The notes under the pieces were generated by a model. That model was not told the DNA's origin. It saw only the letters and a list, made by a program, of their open reading frames with translations, and searched no databases. DNA of 39,344 nucleotides. Source: Candidatus Nitrotoga sp. BS (GTDB lineage Bacteria; Pseudomonadota; Gammaproteobacteria; Burkholderiales; Gallionellaceae). The DNA is taken from positions 1 through 39,344 of the forward strand of contig NZ_CAKMLL010000115.1 of NCBI RefSeq assembly GCF_927797785.1, read 5' to 3'. Positions 26,770 through 34,489 of the stretch are shown here, one piece after another (positions within the stretch are counted from its first letter, which is position 1; every line of letters begins with the position of its first letter). A program made the translations under genes and the position numbers.

Positions 26770-28322
26770 GGCAGTGGGTTTGAATCTCGCTTATGCTTCT
26801 CGCCTGTGATCACGTTCTCGGCGTACCTGATGCGGGTGCGAAGGTTCTCAAACAGGTTGGCGGTCTCCGCATTTTCTGGCGCAGACAGATGCCGGGCGCA
26901 AGCCTGAGCTATCAGCGCAGCAAGTTCCTCTAGCACTGAATATTTATTAGTACCGGGCCGCGGAACATCGACGGCGCGATGATAAGCCGAAAGCACTGTT
27001 TCTGTGGCTAGCTTGAGGTAGGTAGGCATGTCGGCTAGGCGGGTGTGTACCTGCTCGAAGCGTTCGCCTTTCTTACTCAGCCGATGCACTAGCGGATCGA
27101 CGAAGAATTTGCTTATCCTTTCTTCTCGGGACAGCTTGTTGAACGCTTCCTTGGGGCCGTAGTACATGTAAGCTGAGAATGACATTACGGCCAGTTCGCG
27201 AAGTACTAATGCTCTCGTGCCTAGGTCCTCTACCAACTGTTGCAAAGATGTGCTCTGAGCACGCTTCTTTGCTGCTGCGTTGACCAAGGAGTCCTGCTGA
27301 ATCAACACTGGAATCTTCTGAAGTTGCTGACGCAAGCGGTCCGGTGCGTCAGTCACGAGATACACACTTGCGCAGACCGGTGCATCGGCATCGGCATCTA
27401 GGTACACCCCAAATGTTGAGAGGGCTAAATGCACTGAGGTATCGGCTCTGTGCTCCGGCGATACAGCCTCGATGTTCTCTGAAGGAAGTGGGTGCGAAGC
27501 TTTTATGATCGCTTTCGTAGGTAGCGAGGTGGCCGCTTCCACCTCGCGGATGAACGCAATAAGTGATGCGTGAATTGCCGCACTGCGGTCTTTCGGCTTG
27601 CAAATCGTAATGTGGTCGGCCTCAATAGGAATGCCGACTTCTCCGGGGATGTGCGCCCAAGAACTCATAGGCGAAACGATAGTCACGCCCGGTAACAATC
27701 GTCCTCCCAACCACCACGGTAACCTGACGGGCTGGGTTTCCATGAAGATGCGCGTCTTGAAGCCAAGGTCTGTGCGCAGATTCAAAAAGTACTGGTTCAG
27801 GACCTCCAAGTGTGAGTCGTCCAAACGTAGGTCGCTCACCTGCGGGTTCGCTCTCATGAGATGAGCCCAAGCCACGATCGTAGCCAGCTTCGAGCCGAAG
27901 TGCGGCGTACCCACAAACGCGATTCCCTTGATGTTGCGGGCAAGTTCCTTATGGCGTTCGACATCCCGCGACATCCCTTGCTGCAAAGCAGTCTTTATGA
28001 CCAACCCGCCGAGGCTGTGCCCTATTAGGATAAGCGGCCCGCCTAAGAGCTTGGGTTCGTTGCTTAGGCGCTCTAAGACTGCGGTCGCCTGTCGGGAAAG
28101 CGCCATGGCATCTGCCTTCCAGCGGGTCATTGCCGCGCCATATCCTAGCAGCCACACTGGACAGCCAGTATCCTCGCCGACCCATCGTGGCCAGAGTGTG
28201 CTCTTGTCCTCAGGGTCTGCCATCCAGGTCTTGCGAATGTCTCCGTCTAATCCATGGATAAAGACAAGTCGCGGCTTACCAGTGGTCTTCAACGGCTCGT
28301 GTATAGAAATTAGGTTCGCCAT
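26766..28322 (-). CDS. SERAC1/PGAP1-like alpha/beta hydrolase with C-terminal extension
   Basis: 518-residue predicted serine hydrolase. The N-terminal half has LVFIHGLDGDIRKTWM (oxyanion loop), the nucleophile elbow LIGHSLGGLVIKTAL and GIAFVGTPHFGSKLA, the pattern of SERAC1/DUF676 lipase-like proteins. The second half (from about residue 280) is helical and of no family I recognise; it may sense or bind a partner. No signal peptide or membrane segment. ATG 28322 follows a GAGAG-type ribosome site; a TTG at 28361 is weaker. It converges on the retron RT and their stops overlap, so they were probably acquired together. Lipases of this fold could act as membrane-damaging effectors, which is inference. 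Confidence 0.75.
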   Translation of the reverse strand: MANLISIHEPLKTTGKPRLVFIHGLDGDIRKTWMADPEDKSTLWPRWVGEDTGCPVWLLGYGAAMTRWKADAMALSRQATAVLERLSNEPKLLGGPLILIGHSLGGLVIKTALQQGMSRDVERHKELARNIKGIAFVGTPHFGSKLATIVAWAHLMRANPQVSDLRLDDSHLEVLNQYFLNLRTDLGFKTRIFMETQPVRLPWWLGGRLLPGVTIVSPMSSWAHIPGEVGIPIEADHITICKPKDRSAAIHASLIAFIREVEAATSLPTKAIIKASHPLPSENIEAVSPEHRADTSVHLALSTFGVYLDADADAPVCASVYLVTDAPDRLRQQLQKIPVLIQQDSLVNAAAKKRAQSTSLQQLVEDLGTRALVLRELAVMSFSAYMYYGPKEAFNKLSREERISKFFVDPLVHRLSKKGERFEQVHTRLADMPTYLKLATETVLSAYHRAVDVPRPGTNKYSVLEELAALIAQACARHLSAPENAETANLFENLRTRIRYAENVITGEKHKRDSNPLP

Positions 28323-28669
28323 ACTTTTCTCTCGCTTTGAACACCAGTTTATCTGGCTCAATTTGCTAACATTCTAAGGCTAGCATGATTTGCACCGGCC
28401 CATGGCAAACGTAACTGAGCTTTAGCGAATTAGGCGACGTCGTGTTGTACCGATTAGTATTTTTCAGCATCGGTTTTTTCAGTGTATCTGAAAACAATCT
28501 GCTTATTGGTGGTATGAACTATCACTACGTTGTCTTAATGCATTGCCACTTGATTGATTCTCTTTGGTCTAACGGTCGTTTCTTGTCGAAAGTGACTATT
28601 CGGAAAAAAATGAAAGCGGGCATCCAAGCAGGCTGCACCGACAGGAAATTGCCACAGACCGCTCAGGCC
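28323..28669. other. intergenic region, no clear gene
   Basis: It presumably carries the promoter of the hydrolase gene (reading left). A plus-strand frame from GTG 28442 to 28705 (87 codons) has no family likeness, and its end runs into the terminator of the opposite strand, so I do not call it. Confidence 0.35.
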
Positions 28670-28711
28670 AAAAAGCCGACTAACGATAATACTGATTCTC
28701 GTTAGTCAGCT
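28670..28711 (-). terminator. rho-independent terminator of the metE operon
   Basis: On the minus strand: GACTAACGA, a 12-nt loop, TCGTTAGTC, then GGCTTTTT. The 9-bp stem is perfect and extends by AAGC/GCTT across one mismatch. It lies about 185 bp after the folB-like stop. Confidence 0.8.
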
Positions 28712-28780
28712 TTATCCATTTACATCAACAGTAAACGGTGCATAGGTATGTAAATAGGTTGATTAAAAGGCCTGCGCCTC

Positions 28781-28838
28781 GGGGGGTGTCATCCTGTGGA
28801 GCAGGAATTCTTCACGGCACGCTGCGAGATCACCCCCC
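28781..28838. repeat. GGGGGGTG / CACCCCCC inverted repeat
   Basis: Perfect 8-bp arms at 28781-28788 and 28831-28838 with 42 bp between, inside the trailer of the metE operon message. Function unknown. Confidence 0.5.
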
Positions 28839-28886
28839 ACTGTTTGATCTGATAGTCGATCCATTGGCGTTGCAGGATGAATACTT

Positions 28887-28934
28887 CATACGCATTATGC
28901 AGCTCGCTTTTCCGCGTCCCGCATAATGCGTATG
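28887..28934 (-). repeat. 14-bp perfect inverted repeat over the folB-like stop
   Basis: CATACGCATTATGC (28887-28900) and GCATAATGCGTATG (28921-28934) are exact complements with a 20-nt loop. On the minus strand the hairpin covers the last codons and the TAA of the folB-like gene. There is no U-run behind it, so it is more likely an mRNA-stabilising or pausing hairpin than a terminator. Confidence 0.7.
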
Positions 28935-29236
28935 CCGACGCGCGCCAGATCGCCTAATGCACCAGGTTTTTCGATGCCGACTACGACCCGGCTGCAATGC
29001 CATTCGGTTAACATGCGCTGGGCAACGTGCTCTGCTAAAGCTTCCAGCAATCGATAGCGACAGGGTGCAAGCCAATCGGCAAGCTGCCGCTCGATAAGAG
29101 TACGTGTCAGGCCAAGCGGGTGTACGCTTTCTAGTCGCAAATCGAAAACGAGCGGACGTGAGGCTGCCCGTTCCCATTCGTACACGCCGATGACGGTATA
29201 CAACGTAATTCCATCATGTGCGAGCGTTTGCGCCAT
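28895..29236 (-). CDS. dihydroneopterin aldolase-like protein (FolB/FolX family), shortened
   Basis: 113 residues of the T-fold DHNA family, which acts in folate synthesis. Seen: ITLYTVIGVYEWERAASRPLVFDL with the pterin-site Glu region near the start, LLEALAEHVAQRML, and GIEKPGALGDLARVGIRI with the catalytic Lys. The segment that normally follows the first strands (the D.L.Y loop with the active-site Tyr) is missing, and no frameshift explains it. ATG 29236 shares its A with the metE stop (TGATG), so it is translationally coupled to metE. It may be inactive as an aldolase or have a different role. Longer upstream starts would read inside metE. Confidence 0.65.
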   Translation of the reverse strand: MAQTLAHDGITLYTVIGVYEWERAASRPLVFDLRLESVHPLGLTRTLIERQLADWLAPCRYRLLEALAEHVAQRMLTEWHCSRVVVGIEKPGALGDLARVGIRIMRDAEKRAA

Positions 29237-31503
29237 CAGGCTGCGGTGTTGCGCAGTGCATGCGCTACAGTAACCATGTTGCGCAGAGCCGATTCCACTT
29301 CCGGCCATCCGCGTGTTTTTAATCCACAGTCTGGGTTAACCCACAAACGCTCTCGCGGAATAACAGCACATGCTTTGCGCAACAGACGCAGCATTTCTTC
29401 CTGACTCGGCACACGCGGTGAATGGATGTCGTACACGCCTGGACCGATATCGTTCGGGTAGTGGAAGGCTCGGAAGGCTTCCAGCAGTTCCATATCCGAG
29501 CGCGATGTTTCTATCGTAATTACATCTGCATCCATCGCGGCGATGGCAGGCAAAATGTCGTTGAATTCTGAATAGCACATGTGCGTGTGAATTTGTGTGG
29601 TATCTCGCACGCCGCTGGTACTGATGTGGAAAGCTCGCACTGCCCAGTCGAGGTAATGCGCCCAGTCCTGCCGTTTGATCGGCAAGCCTTCGCGTAAGGC
29701 GGCTTCGTCAATCTGAATGATGCCAATGCCCGCCCGCTCCAAATCCTGTACTTCGGCGCGAATCGCCAGCGCGATTTGCAGGGCGGTAGCAGCGCGAGGA
29801 ATATCGTTGCGCACGAATGACCATTGCAGAATGGTGATGGGTCCGGTGAGCATTCCTTTCATCGGTTTGTCGGTCAGGCTTTGCGCGTAGCAACTCCATT
29901 CGACGGTCATTGGGTGCGGGCGTGAAATGTCGCCATAGATGATAGGGGGTTTTACGCAGCGCGAGCCGTAGCTTTGTACCCAGCCGTATTGCGTAAAAGC
30001 AAAGCCTTTCAGTTGTTCGCCAAAGTATTCCACCATGTCGTTGCGTTCGGCCTCTCCATGCACCAGCACGTCGATCCCCAGTTCTTCCTGCTTGGCCACT
30101 ACATCGCGGATTTCTGCCTGCATTGCCGTGCGATATTGCTCCTCGCTTAGTTTGCCTTGCTTGTAGCTCGCGCGAGCATTGCGGATGGCTGCGGTTTGGG
30201 GGAAAGAGCCGATGGTAGTGGTCGGGAAAGCAGGCAGCTTGAATTGTGCTTGCTGTGCAGCGATGCGCTGGGCAAACGGCGTAGAGCGTTTTTCATCGGC
30301 AGATTTCAGGGCTGCAACACGCTGATGCACTTCACGATCATGTCGCAGCGGCGAGTACACGCGGCTTTCCAATGCAGCATTGGCTTTTGCCAATTGAGGC
30401 GCGATGGAATCCTTGCCGTGCGATACACCGTGCGCCAGGGTGGCAACCTCCTCAAGCTTTTGTGTGGCGAATGCCATCCAACTTTTGACGGTTTTATCCA
30501 GTCCGGTTTCTTGTGCTAAATCCACCGGCACATGCAACAGGGAACAACTGGGTGCAACCCATAGTCGATCTCCCAGTATTGCGCGCAATTCTTCGAGGAG
30601 TGCTAAAGAAGCAGGCAAGTTGTTGAGCCAGATATTACGGCCATCTACAATACCTGCAGAAAGGATTTTATCTGCCGGGAAATTGCGGATAAAGGGTTCA
30701 GCTTGCTGCGGAGCGCGCACCAAGTCGATGTGCAGGCCGGCAACCGGCAAGGCTTTTAGCGCTTCAGCATGGTCTTCCACGCTGTCGAAATAGGTGGCGA
30801 GCAGAATTTTGGGGGCGTCCTGCGACAGGCTGGCGTAGGTGTGAGCGAGTGCTGCCACCCATTCCTGCGGTAAATCGAGTGCCAGCACAGGCTCGTCAAT
30901 TTGCACCCACTCCACGTCTTGCGCTTTCAGGCGCTCCAGAATTTGCTTGTACACCGGAATTAGTTTGGGCAATAAATTCAGGCGGTTCAACCCGGCGTGT
31001 TTTTCTTTACCCAGATACAGGTAGGTGAGCGGGCCAATTAAGACCGGCTTGGCGTTGATCCCCAGTGCCTGCGCTTCACCTACTTCATCGAATAGACATG
31101 TGCTATTCAGGTGGAACTCGGCGGAATTCAGGAATTCCGGGACGAGATAGTGATAGTTGGTGTCGAACCATTTAGTCATTTCCATGGCGGGCTGTTGTGC
31201 ATTGCTGCGCGCAAGCTGGAAATATTGTTCTAGTGTTGATGAACCTGTAAAACCGAATCGTTCGGGCGCAGCACCCAAGAGGACGGTCATATTCAACATT
31301 TGGTCGTACCATGCGAAATCCCCAGCCGGAATCAAAGTAATGCCCGCATCGCGCTGCACCGCCCAGTGCCGCGCTCGTAATTCTTTGCCGATGGCGAGCA
31401 GGGATGCTTCGTCCAATTGGCCATTCCAATATGATTCCAAAGCCTTTTTGAGTTCGCGTTGCGCGCCGATGCGTGGAAAGCCAAGATTGTGTGTAATCGC
31501 CAT
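29236..31503 (-). CDS. metE: cobalamin-independent methionine synthase
   Basis: Transfers the methyl group from 5-methyltetrahydropteroyl-triglutamate to homocysteine, the last step of methionine synthesis without B12. 755 residues, matching the family (E. coli 753). It begins [20 protein letters not shown]. The zinc site is visible in [13 protein letters not shown] and [12 protein letters not shown], and [20 protein letters not shown] is the C-terminal barrel signature. CGGAGGAT is a good ribosome site before ATG 31503. Divergent from metR with a 93-bp gap, the classical MetR-controlled layout; no cobalamin riboswitch fits in that gap. Confidence 0.96.
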   Translation of the reverse strand: MAITHNLGFPRIGAQRELKKALESYWNGQLDEASLLAIGKELRARHWAVQRDAGITLIPAGDFAWYDQMLNMTVLLGAAPERFGFTGSSTLEQYFQLARSNAQQPAMEMTKWFDTNYHYLVPEFLNSAEFHLNSTCLFDEVGEAQALGINAKPVLIGPLTYLYLGKEKHAGLNRLNLLPKLIPVYKQILERLKAQDVEWVQIDEPVLALDLPQEWVAALAHTYASLSQDAPKILLATYFDSVEDHAEALKALPVAGLHIDLVRAPQQAEPFIRNFPADKILSAGIVDGRNIWLNNLPASLALLEELRAILGDRLWVAPSCSLLHVPVDLAQETGLDKTVKSWMAFATQKLEEVATLAHGVSHGKDSIAPQLAKANAALESRVYSPLRHDREVHQRVAALKSADEKRSTPFAQRIAAQQAQFKLPAFPTTTIGSFPQTAAIRNARASYKQGKLSEEQYRTAMQAEIRDVVAKQEELGIDVLVHGEAERNDMVEYFGEQLKGFAFTQYGWVQSYGSRCVKPPIIYGDISRPHPMTVEWSCYAQSLTDKPMKGMLTGPITILQWSFVRNDIPRAATALQIALAIRAEVQDLERAGIGIIQIDEAALREGLPIKRQDWAHYLDWAVRAFHISTSGVRDTTQIHTHMCYSEFNDILPAIAAMDADVITIETSRSDMELLEAFRAFHYPNDIGPGVYDIHSPRVPSQEEMLRLLRKACAVIPRERLWVNPDCGLKTRGWPEVESALRNMVTVAHALRNTAA

Positions 31504-31596
31504 GATAATCCTCCGTTGGAAAGGATGGCATCTTCGGCAAATTCCTATTATTATGCAAAATCATAATTTTCGTATTCATCATTAAATTATTTAATA
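31504..31596. promoter_or_regulatory. metE-metR divergent promoter region
   Basis: The 93 bp between the divergent starts must hold both promoters and the MetR operator. It is AT-rich; I could not point to an exact TGAA-N5-TTCA MetR box by eye. Confidence 0.5.
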
Positions 31597-32529
31597 ATGC
31601 TACCTCTACTGGAGTTACGCCATTTACGCATGTTGGAAGCCTTGGTCGGAAGCGGCAATTTGTCGCGGGCCGCTCAACGTTTACACCTAACGCAATCGGC
31701 AATTTCGCATCAGGTCAAACAAATAGAAGATCATTACGGCGTTCAATTGTTCGAGCGCAAGACCCAGCCTTTGCGACTAACGGCTGCCGGGCAGCGACTG
31801 CAAGTTTTGGCGGGAGCGGTGCTGGCACAGGTGGCAGAAGCCGAACGCGATATTGCACGCATCGCAGAAGGACAGGCCGGACGGTTGCGTGTAGCGGTGG
31901 AGTGCCATACTTGCTTCGAGTGGCTAATGCCCGCGATGGATGTTTTTCGTGAACATTGGCCGGAGGTTGAGTTGGATTTGGTATCCGGTTTTCATGTTGA
32001 TCCGCTGGCACTGCTGCGCGAAGATCGCGCCGACCTTGCCGTAGTATCTGAGTACCGCCAGAACGGTATGACTTATCATCCTTTGTTCGGCTTCGAGATC
32101 GTCGGCATTGTTTCTTGTATGCACAAATTAGCGCAAAAAGAATTCCTCACTGCAGACGACTTTGCCGACGAAACGCTAGTGACTTACCCGGTACCTGAAG
32201 AGATGTTGGACGTTATCCGCAATTTTCTGAAACCGCGTGGTGTTGAACCGAAACGGCGCACCGCCGAACTGACCGTTGCGATTTTACAATTGGTTGCGAG
32301 CCGTCGAGGTATTTCCGCCATGCCGAACTGGGCGGTGCAAAGTTATTTGAAAACCGGCTACGTGCAAGGCATGCGTCTGGGTAAGGAAGGATTGTTTGGT
32401 GAATTGTATGCAGTCACACATAGGGAGGCTGCGCAAGCTGCTTATATGCAGGATTTTTTGGAAACCGTGCGGACTGTCAGCTTTAACCGCTTACCGGGGC
32501 TGATACCTCTAGCAGCCTGTCGGACTTAA
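31597..32529 (+). CDS. metR: LysR-family regulator of methionine synthesis
   Basis: 310-residue LysR-type activator. The N-terminal winged helix-turn-helix reads LRHLRMLEALVGSGNLSRAA then LHLTQSAISHQVKQIED, and the effector domain has the MetR-like RLRVAVECHTCFEWLMPAMD, where homocysteine is the co-inducer in known MetR. Its position divergent to metE supports the name. No strong ribosome site precedes ATG 31597. The last six codons (LAACRT) and the TAA lie at the boundary with or inside a MITE, so the native C-terminus was replaced. Confidence 0.93.
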   Translation: MLPLLELRHLRMLEALVGSGNLSRAAQRLHLTQSAISHQVKQIEDHYGVQLFERKTQPLRLTAAGQRLQVLAGAVLAQVAEAERDIARIAEGQAGRLRVAVECHTCFEWLMPAMDVFREHWPEVELDLVSGFHVDPLALLREDRADLAVVSEYRQNGMTYHPLFGFEIVGIVSCMHKLAQKEFLTADDFADETLVTYPVPEEMLDVIRNFLKPRGVEPKRRTAELTVAILQLVASRRGISAMPNWAVQSYLKTGYVQGMRLGKEGLFGELYAVTHREAAQAAYMQDFLETVRTVSFNRLPGLIPLAACRT

Positions 32530-32715
32530 AGGAAAGCGGCTGAAAATTGAGCGGAGAGGTATATATTTCGCCGATTTTTTGGGCAATAGAACAACTATTA
32601 CCCTGCAAAATCATCAAGTGGGGTAAGCAGGCATTTCGCCGTAAGGCGAAAGCTCGCAAAATCTACCCTCGCTCAGCTCAATTTTCGCTACGATTCTTTA
32701 AGTCCGACAGGCTGC
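32512..32715. mobile_element. 204-bp MITE at the metR 3' end
   Basis: Terminal inverted repeats: left GCAGCCTGTCGGACTTAAAG, right (read inward) the same 20 bases. Sub-terminal inverted similarity continues (AAAATTGAGCG against CGCTCAGCTCAATTTT), so most of the element can fold on itself. No coding capacity. No clear target duplication is seen. One end of the same family stands alone at 22948. The remaining bases up to 32789 hold nothing supported. Confidence 0.85.
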
Positions 32716-32789
32716 CAGGAGCGCACACCACCGCCGTAACAAGAAAAACCGACAAAGTAGTCATGCCCACAATAATCACACCGCAATGG

Positions 32790-33584
32790 TTATTTTTTTT
32801 GGAAGCTGATGTTTTTTTTCATGCGTTGTGCCACGAATAAGCGAAATTCTTCCATCACCACAACCATTTCTTCTCTCGATGTAGGGATGGGATACGAGGC
32901 TTCGACAAATTCGATCTCAATATTTCCGTCATGTGTCAATGCGACTCCCAAAAAAAGCAGAGGGATGGATGCTTTGTACGAATATTCAAAAATATTGGGG
33001 GATAGAAACAGAAAGTCATTTTGAAAATTTTCATCTGGTGCATGGTCGCAGTAAATCAGAACAATCTCATCGTTGGCTAGTGCTTTGCGGACTTTGAAAA
33101 GTGATTTTGCATCAGATTTAATTAGGCGTAGGGGCTCGGTGCAACCCCAATTCCAACCATAGGCATTTTTTCTAGGACCGCCATCAGAGATACTCGTAAC
33201 GGGTAATCCGTGTTTTTCTAGAAAACCAAATACGGCCATGGTTAAACCAAAATGAGCGCTACATAGTATGAATCCACCGTATTTACGGTGATATTCCAAC
33301 AGCGCCTGTTCGTTAGGACTACGGAAGGGGATTTCGATATAAGCGTAGCGAGTTATGGCAGAAAGAATAAATTTTAAGAGCGTTGTTTTATTGAAGAATG
33401 ATTTCTGGTGTCGACGAAAAACTAAGCGATCAACAAAGGCAGCCAAGGGAAAAAACCATTTGACCCAAAGAAGTGCAGCCCAATAGCACTGATGAGGAGT
33501 GCACATCTTGGCAATAACGAACCCTGAAACTGTAATGAAAATTTCAATAAGTTTCTTGAATAATTTTTTTACTATTTCCAACAT
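32790..33584 (-). CDS. LpxL/HtrB-like acyltransferase family protein
   Basis: About 264 residues from ATG 33584. Resembles the lipid A lauroyl/myristoyl acyltransferase superfamily: an N-terminal hydrophobic segment, GFILCSAHFGLTMAVFGFLE at the place of the catalytic H-x4-E motif, then LIYCDHAPDEN and a C-terminal NIEIEFVEASYPIP. The acidic residue of the motif is Met here (HFGLTM), so activity or chemistry is uncertain. Starts further upstream (TTG 33659, ATG 33638) run into residues that look like a decayed ParE toxin, so they are unlikely to be native. No ribosome site is clear. It may act on lipids or a secondary metabolite. Confidence 0.65.
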   Translation of the reverse strand: MLEIVKKLFKKLIEIFITVSGFVIAKMCTPHQCYWAALLWVKWFFPLAAFVDRLVFRRHQKSFFNKTTLLKFILSAITRYAYIEIPFRSPNEQALLEYHRKYGGFILCSAHFGLTMAVFGFLEKHGLPVTSISDGGPRKNAYGWNWGCTEPLRLIKSDAKSLFKVRKALANDEIVLIYCDHAPDENFQNDFLFLSPNIFEYSYKASIPLLFLGVALTHDGNIEIEFVEASYPIPTSREEMVVVMEEFRLFVAQRMKKNISFQKK

Positions 33585-33614
33585 TTGTATGGGACTTGTG
33601 TTTGGGAGAAAAGA

Positions 33615-33705
33615 TAGTGTTTGAGATTGCACAGTCATTGCAGCGGCCTGCTTGTTCAATGGTAATCCTGACCCAGTCCGACAGCGCCTTGGTCGTGCAC
33701 TTCAA
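33615..33705 (-). pseudogene. ParE/RelE-type toxin remnant
   Basis: Minus-strand frames read LKCTTKALSDWVR and, after a shift, PLNKQAAAMTVQSQT, which together follow the N-terminus of ParE/RelE toxins (xxWTxKALSDLxRL, PVNKQAAARTVQSL). Only about 30 residues survive; it follows the antitoxin remnant in the expected order. Confidence 0.5.
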
Positions 33706-33964
33706 TTCCTTGAATGTAGCACTGGTAGCGGCTTATCGGTGCTGAGATTTTTTGCCCAGGCTTGCACTGAGTTATGGTCGATAGCTTGTCCTGCTTCAAC
33801 TTTATTCATTCATTCTAGGGTCATGCGCCTACGCTGTTCTTCTTGGTCTTCCAAATCCGAGAACACCTGTTTCACAATCCATCCACAGGAACGCTCCACA
33901 CGGGTGGCAATTTGATCCATCATCTCTGCCATTGGAACGTGTCTGTTAGAATTTTTGTATCCAT
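33702..33964 (-). pseudogene. ribbon-helix-helix antitoxin, decayed
   Basis: From ATG 33964 MDTKILTDT, then after a frameshift HVPMAEMMDQIATRVERS, CGWIVKQVFSDLEDQEEQRR, MTLE, an in-frame TGA at 33810-33812, MNKVEAGQAIDHNSVQAWA and a STDKPLPV end. This is the pattern of RHH (CopG/ParD-like) antitoxins, where the stop replaces part of the usual LEALADVDAGQ. At least one frameshift and one nonsense codon make it inactive. Confidence 0.6.
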
Positions 33965-34489
33965 TAAAGTCTCTTTAAATCGTAAATAATCATAGTGATT
34001 AAGTATGATGATTGCAACCAATCAACGTGATAGATATAGTCAACTGTGAATTCGAAGATACAGTGAAGAATGGGATATTGCTCGGGCTTCCTTGGCAAGC
34101 GATCTCAATGGTGTGCTCAATCATCCGACCTCTTAAGTAAGCCTTTTGTACTAGAAAATAAAATAAGATTTATAGAAAGTGTCATCGAAAATGAAGGTGT
34201 GCCCATCGTCGAAAACTCAGTCGTGGAGCCATCTATACCGTTACCATTGCATACCTGTAAGTTTTATCGGGCTAGCACTCCGGTACAAGTTATAAAAATC
34301 ATTATCATTAGGCAAAGAACGTATAAATATAATTGTTATTCAACTAGTTATTGTGTTATTTTTATGTTAAAGATGAAATCAATCGTTTACTACTTGGCAA
34401 AAAATTCGCCCTGAATTTAATTCTATGATTACGGATTAAATGATCACCAATACCTGTTGACATTATTTAACGAGGACGGAGATTGATAA
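33965..34489. other. AT-rich intergenic region with a Fur-like site
   Basis: A plus-strand frame at 34070-34414 has no recognisable family and no ribosome site, so it is not called. A Fur-like box lies at 34291-34309. The final part contains the ribosome site region of the DUF2254 gene. Confidence 0.35.
34291..34309. promoter_or_regulatory. Fur-like box upstream of DUF2254 gene
   Basis: The right arm ATTATCATT is perfect and the left arm TATAAAAAT matches 6 of 9, about 15 of 18 in total against the 9-1-9 consensus. This is the best Fur-like match I found in the window, 180 bp before the DUF2254 start. Confidence 0.45.

Noticed and set aside
28442-28705. 87-codon plus-strand frame
   Set aside because: No family likeness and it runs through the minus-strand terminator.
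28738-28926. 62-codon plus-strand frame ending FIRIMQLAFPRPA
   Set aside because: Its end is antisense to the folB-like gene and it includes the G-tract inverted repeat; no start support.
31504-31596. Possible cobalamin or SAM riboswitch before metE
   Set aside because: The 93-bp gap to metR is too short and shows no riboswitch core; MetR control is the likelier explanation.
34070-34414. 114-codon plus-strand frame
   Set aside because: No family likeness, no ribosome site, and it spans a Fur-like site and AT-rich promoter-like sequence.
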